Under the pieces are notes generated by a model. The model worked only from the letters and a program-made list of their open reading frames with translations. It had not been told where the DNA came from and did not search any database. Source: a virus. From it: a DNA stretch of 64,000 nt. The translations under genes were made by a program, and so were the position numbers. This document shows, piece after piece, positions 43,253 through 51,512 of the stretch; the first letter of the stretch is position 1, and every line of letters starts with the position of its first letter. The stretch covers positions 62,001 to 126,000 of the IMG/VR virus record IMGVR_UViG_3300032797_000632; one strand, given 5' to 3'.

Positions 43253-44503
43253 ATGATCACTATTCTGCATACGGGAGATTGGCATTACCGCGCCAAGTGG
43301 CTGGAGGAGATCCACAAGAACGCCTCGTTTGTGGCCGGGCACGCCGGGGAGGCGGACATCGCCATCCTAGACGGGGACCTCTACGATGGCCCCATGCCCC
43401 ACGACTCTGGGCCGGTGGCCCTGGCGATCGAGGCCGTCCAAGCGATGGCCAACCTAGCCCCGGTGCTGGCCATCAGGGGCACTTATACCCATGACCGGGG
43501 GCAAATGCACCTCCTGGGCAAGATCAGGGCAAACTGGCCGATCCTGGTCGTGGACAAGCCCATTCTGGTCGCCCTTATTGATGGCGACCTGGTTCCGCTC
43601 CCCTTGGGGGCGGAAATACCCCGGGGTGCCTCGCTGGTGGTGGGATGCCTGCCGGAGCCCCCGCGCCTGCTGGAGAGGGAGCACGCAGACGGAATGGTGC
43701 AGGCCATCTGCTCCGGATTCCGGGCTGCGTCGCAGGGGTTTCCGTTCGTGGTGGCCGGCCACCTGGGGGTGACGGGCTCGACCCTCTCGAACCAGAGCCC
43801 GCTCGGGCAGTGGGTGTCCCGGGCGTGCCTCGAGTCGGCGGAGGCCCCGGTCCTGCTGGGGCACATCCACCACCCGCAGAAAATGGCGAATAGCCAGATC
43901 ATTTATTGCGGGTCTCCGTCCATCCTGGATTTCGGGGAGGTCCACGAGCACGGGTTTTATATGCACACGATGGAGCACGGGGGAAATGGAGACGCCCCGG
44001 CCAAATGGTTCTCGTCCACATTTGTGGAAACCCCGCACCGGAGGGTCGTCGAGATCGGGTGGGAAACAAGGCCCAAGGAGAAGCCGGGCATCGGACCGCC
44101 GTACTATGTGAAAGGCGCCAAGGTGCAGAGCTCGTCTCCGAAGGCATGCACGAAGGAGGGGGAGCTGTTTTCCGCGGACCCGTCCGACATCGTCGATCTG
44201 ATCTCCCGGGTCGACTGCCGGGACATGCTGGCCCGGGTCCGGGTCGGGATCGCCAGCCCGGATCCCGACCTTCGCCCGCGGATCGAGCGGGCCTTGCGGG
44301 AGGTCGGTGCCTACGACATCAAGGTGGACATCCTGCGGGACGAGGAGGTCCATGTCCGGTTCGAGGATGTGGCCAAGGCCCGGAGTTTGCGGGACAAGAT
44401 CGTGGCCGTCCGCCCGGAGACGGTTCCGGCGATTTTGGGAAAGGCCGAGCAACTCGAGACGATCCCGGAGGAAAAGCTGATGGAGGAGGTGGCAAATTTA
44501 TAA
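43253..44503 (+). CDS. sbcD: SbcD/Mre11-type nuclease
   Basis: The 416-residue protein carries the calcineurin-like phosphoesterase motifs: HTGDWHYR near 6, DGDLYDG near 39, GHLG near 165 and GHIHHPQ near 203. The GNHD motif appears as RGTYTHD near 76, a form in which the usual Asn is lost. With SbcC it would form a DNA end-processing complex acting in recombination and replication. Its partner gene lies 2.7 kb downstream behind two other genes and the GGTNN array. Confidence 0.88.
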   Translation: MITILHTGDWHYRAKWLEEIHKNASFVAGHAGEADIAILDGDLYDGPMPHDSGPVALAIEAVQAMANLAPVLAIRGTYTHDRGQMHLLGKIRANWPILVVDKPILVALIDGDLVPLPLGAEIPRGASLVVGCLPEPPRLLEREHADGMVQAICSGFRAASQGFPFVVAGHLGVTGSTLSNQSPLGQWVSRACLESAEAPVLLGHIHHPQKMANSQIIYCGSPSILDFGEVHEHGFYMHTMEHGGNGDAPAKWFSSTFVETPHRRVVEIGWETRPKEKPGIGPPYYVKGAKVQSSSPKACTKEGELFSADPSDIVDLISRVDCRDMLARVRVGIASPDPDLRPRIERALREVGAYDIKVDILRDEEVHVRFEDVAKARSLRDKIVAVRPETVPAILGKAEQLETIPEEKLMEEVANL

Positions 44504-44588
44504 AAATATGGTGAGTTCAGGTGAGGTTCGGCGTGTTAGGGTCAAGTGAAGTTTGTTTTGGTCTGGTTTTTTGAATATGCACCATAGG
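44504..44588 (+). promoter_or_regulatory. GGTNN-type leader (spacer A) ending in ATGCACCATAG
   Basis: This gap contains short GGT/GGY runs with about five-base spacing, then GGTCTGGTTTTTTGAAT and the 11-mer ATGCACCATAG (44577-44587). It mirrors the last unit of the large array before sbcC. It ends 28 bases before the next start codon. Confidence 0.5.
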
Positions 44589-44615
44589 TGGAGAGGAAAA
44601 AGAAAGGAGGAGAGA

Positions 44616-45194
44616 ATGGAATATTTGGCAAGATTGAGGTCGAGAGGACCATCGTCATTCTTGTTTGATGGCTGGAGAAAAGAGCTCCACAAAGAGATGA
44701 AAGATTTGAGGGGGGTCCGACTCGTTAAATGGCAGGAAGCCAACTGGCGGAGGTGGGCGATACTGAACGAGAAGGGAAAAGTCATCCTGCCGGCGAATAT
44801 GTTCAAGCTCGCTTTTCATGAGGCATGCAGGCATTTACGGCGGGATCTGTCTTTTGTCAAGGGGAAAAAACAAGCAATTCGTATTATTGACCCCAAATAT
44901 ACCTCGACGATGGATTTCCGCGACTCCACCTTCTCCTGCGATGTAAAACAACTGAAAATGTGGAATATGTGCATGTGCTGTATCTCGATGATAGACGGGG
45001 AAATTCCTGCCGGAAAACTGAGGCCGATACTCGAAAGATGGAAAACAGACATAAAAATATCCGATCCGCTCGGGAAACTGAAGACGCAGGAGATTGCGGA
45101 CATGCTTAATTTCGCCGGAAGATTTGTCGGAGTGGGCAGTGGTCGGTGGCAGGGCATGGGTAGTTTCGAATTAGAGTTTATTAAAAGAATTTAA
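44616..45194 (+). CDS. RAMP-like phage protein, paralog 1
   Basis: The ATG at 44616 follows AAAGGAGGAGA and gives 192 residues. It is alignable with the protein of the next gene: W...ANWRRWA, KGKVILPANMFKLAFHEACR near 48, then RPILERWKTDIKISDPLG near 140 and a Gly-rich end (FAGRFVGVGSGRWQGMGSF). The pattern 'ILP..MF..A...A', 'W...I.I.DP' and a C-terminal G-loop recalls RAMP/Cas7-type RNA-binding folds and a widespread phage family. Function unknown. Confidence 0.55.
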   Translation: MEYLARLRSRGPSSFLFDGWRKELHKEMKDLRGVRLVKWQEANWRRWAILNEKGKVILPANMFKLAFHEACRHLRRDLSFVKGKKQAIRIIDPKYTSTMDFRDSTFSCDVKQLKMWNMCMCCISMIDGEIPAGKLRPILERWKTDIKISDPLGKLKTQEIADMLNFAGRFVGVGSGRWQGMGSFELEFIKRI

Positions 45195-45265
45195 CAGACC
45201 TTCTGTGGTTAGGTAAGGTACGGTATGGTAGTGCCTGATGAGGTGAGGTAAGTTTCGGTTTTGTT
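45195..45265 (+). promoter_or_regulatory. GGTNN-type leader (spacer B)
   Basis: The gap after paralog 1 contains TGGTTAGGTAAGGTACGGT-like runs with five-base spacing and a second run GAGGTGAGGTAAG, then TTTCGGTTTTGTTAAC. It resembles units of the large array but lacks the 11-mer ATGCACCATAG. Confidence 0.45.
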
Positions 45266-45286
45266 AACCAAGAGAGGAGAACGAGC

Positions 45287-45856
45287 ATGAAAAAGTATCT
45301 GGTGAAATTGAAGTCGGTGACCGAGCTGGTGGCGAACACGCCCCAAAAGGAGATATTTGACGAGCTTAAGGCGTTGCCCAAGGACCAGCTCAACGAGTGG
45401 GAGGAGAATGAGAAGAACTGGCGGAGAAAGGCGGAGCGGGATAAAAAGGGCAATGTCATATTGCCCCCGAGGTGGTTCAAGACCTCCTTTACCGACGCCT
45501 GCAAATACACGAGGATGGTTCCCCATTTCGCCACCAGCAAGAAGGAGACATACACGAGGTACTCCGATTCCTTGATCTTCTCGGACACTACCTTCCTCTG
45601 CAGCATGGAAAGCACGAAATACTACGGGGCGTTCGTCGGTGCCCAGGGCAAGAATAGCAAGACCAAGAGGTGGTGCGTGAGGCCGATGGTTGAGAAGTGG
45701 GAGACGGACCTGACCATCATCGATCCCTTCGGCAGAATGAAGATTGAGGAGCTTCAGGAGCTTCTCGAATACTCCGGGATGTTGCTCGGGGTGGGAGACG
45801 CCAGAAAGCTGAATTACGGAAGGTTCAAGGTGGTGTCCATCAAGGAGATCAAATAG
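45287..45856 (+). CDS. RAMP-like phage protein, paralog 2
   Basis: The 189-residue protein begins MKKYLVKLKSVTELVANTPQ and shares with its upstream neighbour KGNVILPPRWFKTSFTDACK near 57, VRPMVEKWETDLTIIDPFG near 130 and the Gly-rich ending YSGMLLGVGDARKLNYGRFK. This set (catalogue-like 'ILPxxxFK', 'RP...W', 'GVGD.R...GRF.V') matches a group of phage proteins with a RAMP-like fold. GAGAGGAGAACG precedes the ATG. Confidence 0.55.
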   Translation: MKKYLVKLKSVTELVANTPQKEIFDELKALPKDQLNEWEENEKNWRRKAERDKKGNVILPPRWFKTSFTDACKYTRMVPHFATSKKETYTRYSDSLIFSDTTFLCSMESTKYYGAFVGAQGKNSKTKRWCVRPMVEKWETDLTIIDPFGRMKIEELQELLEYSGMLLGVGDARKLNYGRFKVVSIKEIK

Positions 45857-45870
45857 GGATTTGCAATTAA

Positions 45871-45915
45871 ATGGCCCGGGGGTGGGGTTTAATCCCATCC
45901 CCATCCCTGGGCCAT
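45871..45915 (+). terminator. Long GC-rich hairpin after paralog 2
   Basis: ATGGCCC (45871-45877) and GGGCCAT (45909-45915) bracket a second pairing of GGGGTGGGG-like with CCCATCCCC-like sequence around a TTTAAT loop. The result is a long, slightly imperfect stem. No T-run follows, so it is more likely a processing or protective structure than a pure intrinsic terminator. Confidence 0.5.
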
Positions 45916-45940
45916 GCTCTAAAAAGAAGGAGGGGGAAAG

Positions 45941-46225
45941 ATGCCAGAGAAGAAAATCGCAACGACGAACAAAGAGGAGATCCAGCAACTTGGATTGAGG
46001 GCGATCGCAGAGTTCTTTCAGATTGACATCTCAAAGCTGTCGAACGAGGACCGCAAGTTCCTGCACGAGAAGGCCAAAATCGGAATGCAGTTCGAGCGGG
46101 AAATGAACCTTACCAAGCGGGCGGTTGAGATGAATTACCTGCGGGTCTTCAAGCTGTATGCGGCGGACAAAAAGGAGCTGAGGTCGTTAATAAAAAAGTC
46201 CTTGTCGCAATACCTGCCGAAGTGA
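45941..46225 (+). CDS. Small helical protein before the repeat array
   Basis: The 94-residue protein is helical and charged (IQQLGLRAIAEFFQIDISKL, then MNLTKRAVEMNYLRVFKLYA). AAGGAGGGGG precedes the ATG. It lies between the hairpin and the GGTNN array, so it is part of the same unit. No family recognised. Confidence 0.6.
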   Translation: MPEKKIATTNKEEIQQLGLRAIAEFFQIDISKLSNEDRKFLHEKAKIGMQFEREMNLTKRAVEMNYLRVFKLYAADKKELRSLIKKSLSQYLPK

Positions 46226-46234
46226 TCGGCGAGG

Positions 46235-47153
46235 TGAAGTAATTGGGTTGGGTACGGCAAGGTTCGGTCAGGTCGGGTTTGGTTCGGCCAGGTCAGGTTT
46301 GGTCCGGCAAGGTTCGGTTTGGTTTTTATTTTAATGGGGGCCTGGCGAATTAGAATTTGATACTTGGGCGAGGTCAGGCGAGGTTGGGTTGGGTAAGGTC
46401 TGATAAGGTAAGGTTGGGTCAGGTAAGTTCTGGTTTGGTTTTTATTTAAACGGGGAGGGAGAACACAGGATTTGAATGTTTTAGGTGAGGTGATGTGTGG
46501 CGAGGCATCGTCAGGTCTGGTCAGGTATGGTAAGGTCTGGTTTTTATTATGATGGGGGAGGGACAAAAAATATAATTGCGGTGTTGAATTTCGGTGAGGT
46601 ACGGTCCCGTCTGGTTCGGTACCGTTCGGTCCGGTATGGCAAGTTTTGGTTAGGTTGGGTAGGGTTTGGTGCGGCAAGGTTTGGTTTTTATTTAAACGGG
46701 AGCAGGGCTGGGAATGAAATTATATTTTCGGTGAGGTGCGGTATGGTTTGGTAGGGTGCGGTCTGGTCCGGCATAGTTTGGTAAGGCATGGTTTGGTTTT
46801 TATTTAAACGGGGGGAGGAAAATAGAATTTTAATATGCGGAAAAATCTGGCCTGGCCGGGTGGGGTACGGCATGGTTCGGTGCGGTTTGGTCGGGTTCGG
46901 CAAGGTTAGGTCGGGTGAGGTCTGGTCTGGTTTTATTTTAAGCGGGGGATAGAGAGGAAAGAAATTGCATTAAATAAGATCCGGTATGGTACGGTCTGGT
47001 CGGATCAGGTTGTCTTTTGGTTAGGTCAGGTTTGGTGTGGTACGGTTTGATTTTTTATTTGAATGGGGATGAAAAAAAGTGTCGTTGCTATGCGGTAAGG
47101 CAGGGCAAGGTCAGGTTTGGTCCGGTGCGGTAAGGTTTGGTTTTTATTTAAAG
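46235..47153 (+). repeat. Array of eight units of degenerate GGTNN pentamers
   Basis: About 920 bases carry no credible gene. They consist of eight units of roughly 90-140 bases. Each has about 10-19 successive pentamers with GG at fixed five-base spacing (GGTNN, less often GGCNN), then a conserved box near GGTTTTTATTTAAACGGGG, then 20-35 A/T-rich bases; the next unit often opens with TTCGGTGAGG. The eighth unit runs directly into ATGCACCATAG and the sbcC leader. In total there are roughly a hundred pentamers. The two variable positions differ freely while GG is kept. Confidence 0.8.
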
Positions 47154-47164
47154 ATGCACCATAG
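47154..47164 (+). promoter_or_regulatory. ATGCACCATAG leader motif before sbcC
   Basis: The same 11 bases occur at 44577-44587 and 56862-56872. Each lies 18-29 bases before the start codon of a gene and upstream of its ribosome site. It could be a -10-type element, a processing site or an operator. Three exact copies, all in leaders, are unlikely by chance. Confidence 0.5.
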
Positions 47165-47185
47165 AGAACGAGGAGGAGAACGAGA

Positions 47186-49825
47186 ATGCTACCACTTGAA
47201 TTGAGGGCAAAGGGATGGAAGGGCCTGCGGAACCTTGTGGGATCCGGGGAGCTGGCGGTAGACCTCCGGGGGCTCGCCGGCATGATCGGCATCCAGGGGG
47301 ACAACGGAATGGGCAAGACCACCTTTCTCGAGCTGATCCAGCCCCACCGGATGATGGTCTCCCGCGGGTCGGAGAGCCTGAAAAGCCAGATATTCATGGA
47401 TGCTCACAAGGACCTGACCTTCCAGATCAAGGATAGGATTTACCGATCCCTCACGCGGATCAAGGAGCGGACAGGCAAAACCGAGGCGTTCATTTGGGAG
47501 GATGGAACCCTGATGAACGAAAACGGGAACTGCGACATCCACGACGAGATCGTTTCCCGGCTCCAGGGGACGCCCGAGATGTTTTTCGCCTCGGTGTTCT
47601 GCGCCCAAAAAGGGAACCGCTCCCGCCGGATCACGGAGCTGACCAAGGGGGAGCGCAAGGGGCTGATCATCCAGTTTATGAACCTGGCCCAGCTCGAGGA
47701 GTGGCAGGCCACGGCCAAGGCCCTGCGGGATGTGATTGCCACCAAGCGCCAGGAGGCGCAGAGGGAGGTCGAAGGCCTTCGTGCGAGGCTCCTGCCCGAT
47801 CCCGGGGCGTTTGAAAAGGAGATGGAGAAGGTCAAATTCCAGATTCAGGACCTCCTGCTGCGGAAGGGGGAGATCGAGAGCTGGCTCGAGGTGGCTCAGG
47901 TGGCGGAGAAGGAGGCACTGGCCCGGGTGCGGGAAGAGGGGGAGAAGGACTCCCGCAAGCGGGCGAAGGGGGAGGAGATCGAGCGGATCGAGTCGAGGGT
48001 CGAAAAGGCCCGGGTGCGGATCAAGGATCTCGGCCTTGAGCAATCCCGGATCCGGGTGCAGGACTTGGCATCCGACCCGGAGGCGATCCGGAAGAAAATA
48101 AAGCAGGCCGAGATGGCGATCCAGGATGCGGAGCGTGCACAAGCCTTCGACGCCGGGGAGCTGAAGAAATACGAGGAAGCCCTCGAGGTGGCGAATGATC
48201 GGGCGAAGAAGGAACTGGAGATCGCCGGGGAGGAAAAGGGCATCCGGGGAAGGATCGACTCCCAAAAGAAGTACCGCACCGAGATTCAGCAGACCTTGGG
48301 GATCGTGGACGGCCAGAAGGGGCTGGCAGAGAAGCTGGCGGACCTAGCCCGGCAATCCGGGGAGGTGGAGGTCGATCTGGACGATGTCGATGGGAGGATC
48401 GTAGACCACGAGGGGTTGGTGAATGGCCTCGAGGAAAAGGCCCGGGAGGAGGCGAGGGTCGATCTGGAGAGGGAGTCCTTGACCGGCAGGGCCAAGGCCC
48501 TGTCCAAGCAGGCGGATATCCTCGGCCAACGGCCGGCGGAATGCCGGATTGACGGGTGCGCCTTTATCAAGGGGGCACTGGATGCCTCGAAGGAAATATC
48601 CGAAATCAAAAAGCAGATCGAAGCCCTCCCGCAGGTGAGGGACCGTGAATCAAGGCAGAGGGATGTCGAAACGGCTAAGGACATCGAGAAGAAAATCCGG
48701 GCGGAGCGGGACAGTCTGAAAAGCCGGCTCGTCGAGCTGGAGGCGGAATCGACCCGGGTGTCGGAGTCGATCAAACTGGCCGAACAGGCCACGGAGAGGA
48801 TCAAGCAGATCGACGGGGATATCGCCCGGCTCGAAGAGGAGCTTCGGAACCTTCCCACCCCGGATTCGCAGCAGACGCAGAAGATGATCAACGAGGCGAA
48901 GGCGGGGGTGCAGCGGGAAAAGGAAAATCTTGATCGGGCCCGGGAACATGTCAAAAAGAACAATGACCGGAGGATCGAGGAGACGGAGCGCCTGCGGGTG
49001 GCGGAGCTGGCGCAGGAGCGGATCCGGTCCATCAGCGACAAAATCGCCTCGGAGGAGTCCGGCCTGTCCGCGGAGGAGGGGCTGCTCAAGGATCGCCGGG
49101 GCGAGTGGGAGGCGATCATCGTCGATCTGTCTTGGGCGAAAAAGCTGCAGGACGCCCAGGCCGACCTGAAAAAATGGCGGGACGGGCTCTCCACAAACCA
49201 GAGGGATGCGGAGGGGAAAAGGGTCTCGCTGGTGTCGATGGAAGGCCAACTCAAAGCTGACCGGGAGGTTCGGGCGGGGATCGAGTCCACGGACTCGAGG
49301 ATCGCCATGCTGGGCCGGGAGGCCGGGGAGTGGGACCTACTCCAGACCCTGTGCGGGCGGGATCACCTGCAGGCTTATGAGATTGACGCCTCGGCGCCGA
49401 TCATCACCGGGCTGGCCAACGACCTGCTCAAGACCACCTTCGGGGACCGTTTCGCCATCCGGTTCCAGACGCTCAAGGACGGCAAGGAGGTGTTTGATGT
49501 GCTGGTCTACGACCAGGAGATCGGGGAGGAGAAGGACATCCGGGACATCTCCGGGGGCGAGGAGGTGTGGATCCTCAAGGCCCTGCGCCTGGCGATGACC
49601 CTTTTGACAAAGGAGAGGAGCGGGAAAACCTACCACACGATTTTCGGGGACGAGGAGGACGGCAAGCTGTCGATCCAGAACCGCATGGCCTACCTGCAGA
49701 TGTACCGGAAAATGCTGGCCATCGGGGGGTTCACCTGCTGCTACCTCGTCAGCCATACCCCGGAGCTGACCGAAGCCTGCGACCACCGCCTGCGGTTCAG
49801 GGCGGGGGGAATTGATGTGGATTGA
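47186..49825 (+). CDS. sbcC: SbcC/Rad50-type ATPase
   Basis: The 879-residue protein has an N-terminal ATPase half with Walker A GDNGMGKTT near 38, long coiled coils (about 170-440 and 470-740) and a hinge with Cys-x4-Cys (AECRIDGCAF near 452) in place of the usual CxxC zinc hook. The C-terminal half has the signature DISGGEEVWILKALRLAM near 786 and a Walker B region (FGDEEDGKLS near 818). It pairs with SbcD in end processing. The GGTNN array is its 5' leader region. GGAGGAGAACGAGA precedes the ATG. Confidence 0.88.
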   Translation: MLPLELRAKGWKGLRNLVGSGELAVDLRGLAGMIGIQGDNGMGKTTFLELIQPHRMMVSRGSESLKSQIFMDAHKDLTFQIKDRIYRSLTRIKERTGKTEAFIWEDGTLMNENGNCDIHDEIVSRLQGTPEMFFASVFCAQKGNRSRRITELTKGERKGLIIQFMNLAQLEEWQATAKALRDVIATKRQEAQREVEGLRARLLPDPGAFEKEMEKVKFQIQDLLLRKGEIESWLEVAQVAEKEALARVREEGEKDSRKRAKGEEIERIESRVEKARVRIKDLGLEQSRIRVQDLASDPEAIRKKIKQAEMAIQDAERAQAFDAGELKKYEEALEVANDRAKKELEIAGEEKGIRGRIDSQKKYRTEIQQTLGIVDGQKGLAEKLADLARQSGEVEVDLDDVDGRIVDHEGLVNGLEEKAREEARVDLERESLTGRAKALSKQADILGQRPAECRIDGCAFIKGALDASKEISEIKKQIEALPQVRDRESRQRDVETAKDIEKKIRAERDSLKSRLVELEAESTRVSESIKLAEQATERIKQIDGDIARLEEELRNLPTPDSQQTQKMINEAKAGVQREKENLDRAREHVKKNNDRRIEETERLRVAELAQERIRSISDKIASEESGLSAEEGLLKDRRGEWEAIIVDLSWAKKLQDAQADLKKWRDGLSTNQRDAEGKRVSLVSMEGQLKADREVRAGIESTDSRIAMLGREAGEWDLLQTLCGRDHLQAYEIDASAPIITGLANDLLKTTFGDRFAIRFQTLKDGKEVFDVLVYDQEIGEEKDIRDISGGEEVWILKALRLAMTLLTKERSGKTYHTIFGDEEDGKLSIQNRMAYLQMYRKMLAIGGFTCCYLVSHTPELTEACDHRLRFRAGGIDVD

Positions 49826-49906
49826 ACCCGGCATGATGGGGATTGACCGGGAAGCAGGCATTTGATATGCTTCGGAAGGGAATGAGAACGAAAGGAGGAG
49901 GTTGAT

Positions 49907-50134
49907 ATGGTATTCAAGAGGCCGACGAACGGGATATTCTATGTCCAGGATGTCTGTCGGGAGGCCGGCATCAAGGAGGCAACCCTGCTCCGGCTTGAGA
50001 AGCGCGGAAAGATACCCAAGGCATCGAGGGACCGGAATAAATGGAGGGTTTACACCCGGGAGCAGGTCGACCTGATCGTGGCCTTTGCGAAGGCGGTCTA
50101 TCCCCCGGAGGAAAAAAACGAGCCAGAGGAATAG
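49907..50134 (+). CDS. MerR/excisionase-type DNA-binding protein
   Basis: The 75-residue protein has a single winged-helix of the MerR type: YVQDVCREAGIKEATLLRLE then KRGKIPKASRDRNKWRVYTR and a last helix. Such small proteins regulate transcription or assist recombination. It is followed after 23 bases by the wHTH gene, with a TCCAC-N4-GTGGA palindrome between them. AAAGGAGGAGG precedes the ATG. Confidence 0.75.
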   Translation: MVFKRPTNGIFYVQDVCREAGIKEATLLRLEKRGKIPKASRDRNKWRVYTREQVDLIVAFAKAVYPPEEKNEPEE

Positions 50135-50141
50135 GCCCGAG

Positions 50142-50155
50142 TCCACGATTGTGGA
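50142..50155. promoter_or_regulatory. Palindrome TCCAC-N4-GTGGA (candidate operator)
   Basis: The arms TCCAC and GTGGA flank GATT and end two bases before the next start codon (50158). The same palindrome with longer arms occurs at several other places. Here it overlaps the ribosome-binding zone, so a bound protein or an RNA hairpin would block translation or transcription. Confidence 0.5.
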
Positions 50156-50157
50156 AA

Positions 50158-50733
50158 ATGTTCGGCGAGCCCCACATCGGAATACCCGTAAGCCTGCTCA
50201 ACAGGCTTCGGGAGTTCAACCTGACCGAGTTATGGATCCTGCTCTATTGCTTCAAGGTTCGGGTCGAGGGGGCGGACAGAATAACCAACGAGGAGGTGGA
50301 GTCCGAGTTTGGAATGGGCAAGGAGCAAACGGAGGTGGCCCTCGCCCGCCTAGAGACCGCCGGGTGGCTGGCACGGAACGAGTCGGGGGAGTGGATCATG
50401 GGAGTGGACGGGAGGAGGCAGGAGCAGACGAGCCTCCTGCCGGTGGTCCACGCATCGGACGAGGAGGCGGAGGCCCTGAGGATTTTGCGGGCGATCCCCG
50501 GATTCCCGAAGAACGACACCCGCACCATCGAGGTGATTCGAAACGCCATGAGGGCGCACCCGGAGATCGACCTGCTACCCTTGGTGAGGGATTGGGCGGC
50601 GTACAAGCGGGATGTGCCGCTCGAGAGGAAAAGCAACCCGTACTCCCAGATGACCAACCAGTTCGTGATGGCAGAGAAGAGGGGAAGGTACAAGCGGGGG
50701 GACGGGCAGGTCAAGAAGGCCGCATGGAAATGA
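50158..50733 (+). CDS. Winged-helix protein, possible replication initiator or DnaD-like
   Basis: The ATG at 50158 gives 191 residues. The N-terminal half has a winged helix (FNLTELWILLYCFKVRVEGA, ITNEEVESEFGMGKEQTEVA, LETAGWLARN). The C-terminal part (AEALRILRAIPGFPKNDTRT, then RDWAAYKRDVP) resembles the replication-initiation proteins that precede DnaC-like loaders. The stop overlaps the loader's ATG. There is no clear ribosome site, and the palindrome just upstream suggests control of this gene. Confidence 0.6.
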   Translation: MFGEPHIGIPVSLLNRLREFNLTELWILLYCFKVRVEGADRITNEEVESEFGMGKEQTEVALARLETAGWLARNESGEWIMGVDGRRQEQTSLLPVVHASDEEAEALRILRAIPGFPKNDTRTIEVIRNAMRAHPEIDLLPLVRDWAAYKRDVPLERKSNPYSQMTNQFVMAEKRGRYKRGDGQVKKAAWK

Positions 50734-51512
50734 ACGACGAGACCAGCAAGCTCGACATAGATGTCCAGAAGATAATCGGCAACATCACCGCCGGCGACGG
50801 AGTCGTTTCGGCCCCGGTCCCGGACTGCCCGGACTGCAGGGACATCGGGTTTGTGGACCGGGTCTGCGATGGGAAGAGGGTGGTGGTCGAGTGCACCTGT
50901 CGCCGGGAGAAGATGATCAAGGCGGTGGTCGGGGAGCACTTCTACGAGAAGGCCAAGACCTTCGACTCCTACCACCCCATCAACCGCGGGCAGGCGGAAG
51001 CCCTCAACCGGATCAAGGAAAACCCCGACGGATCGTACTTCCTTTACGGGGATCACGGCGTGGGCAAGACCCACCTGCTGGCCTGCCAGTACTCGTGGAT
51101 GGCGCGGAACAGGCCAGGGAGGCATCTGATATTTGTCAGCGACTCCGACCTGTCGTCCTCGCTCATGGCCTCGATAAAGGACGAGGCCAAGGAGCCGGTC
51201 ATCACTCCGGAGCGGATCAAAAAGGCCGCCGGGGGATTCCATTTGTTTATAAAAGAGTTCGGCAAAACCATATGGAGGCCGATCATTCAGGAGCACTTGT
51301 TTACCATCATCGACACCATTTATTGCCGGTGGAGCGGAAAGGAAAGCGGGTTCGGGGTGTCCATCGCCTCCAACCTGTCCATCGAGGATACGGTGAAGGG
51401 GTTCGAGGAGCTGGAGAAGTTTCACGGATTCGGGGGCGGAATCGCCCGGAGGGTGGAGGAAATGGCGGGGAGCATGTTGGAGATTCGCAAGCGAAAGGAG
51501 GACGGGAAATGA
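50730..51512 (+). CDS. DnaC-like helicase loader
   Basis: The 260-residue AAA+ protein has an N-terminal Cys cluster (CPDCRDIGFV near 33 and CTC near 54), typical of DnaC/IstB-like loaders, Walker A LYGDHGVGKTHLL near 105 and further helices. It would load the replicative helicase at the origin. Walker B is not obvious (FTIIDTIYCRW near 190 may stand in). It overlaps both neighbours by four bases (ATGA). Confidence 0.75.
   Translation: MNDETSKLDIDVQKIIGNITAGDGVVSAPVPDCPDCRDIGFVDRVCDGKRVVVECTCRREKMIKAVVGEHFYEKAKTFDSYHPINRGQAEALNRIKENPDGSYFLYGDHGVGKTHLLACQYSWMARNRPGRHLIFVSDSDLSSSLMASIKDEAKEPVITPERIKKAAGGFHLFIKEFGKTIWRPIIQEHLFTIIDTIYCRWSGKESGFGVSIASNLSIEDTVKGFEELEKFHGFGGGIARRVEEMAGSMLEIRKRKEDGK

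Noticed and set aside
37791-43342. Long minus-strand open frames opposite ycf46 and the 42.0 kb gene
   Set aside because: Same antisense effect of GC-rich third positions. The + strand frames carry Walker motifs and proper ribosome sites.
46235-47153. CRISPR array
   Set aside because: There is no constant direct repeat alternating with unique spacers of equal length. The constant part is a GG spacing and a closing box, with variable unit length.
46235-47153. Template or variable repeat of a diversity-generating retroelement
   Set aside because: No reverse transcriptase gene and no matching coding repeat with adenine-specific changes are present in the window.
46135-47397. Minus-strand frames rich in Pro/Asn/Thr/Arg over the pentamer array
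   Set aside because: A five-base repeat reads as a quasi-periodic peptide in any open frame. There is no ribosome site or conserved start, and frames break at the T-rich boxes of the units.
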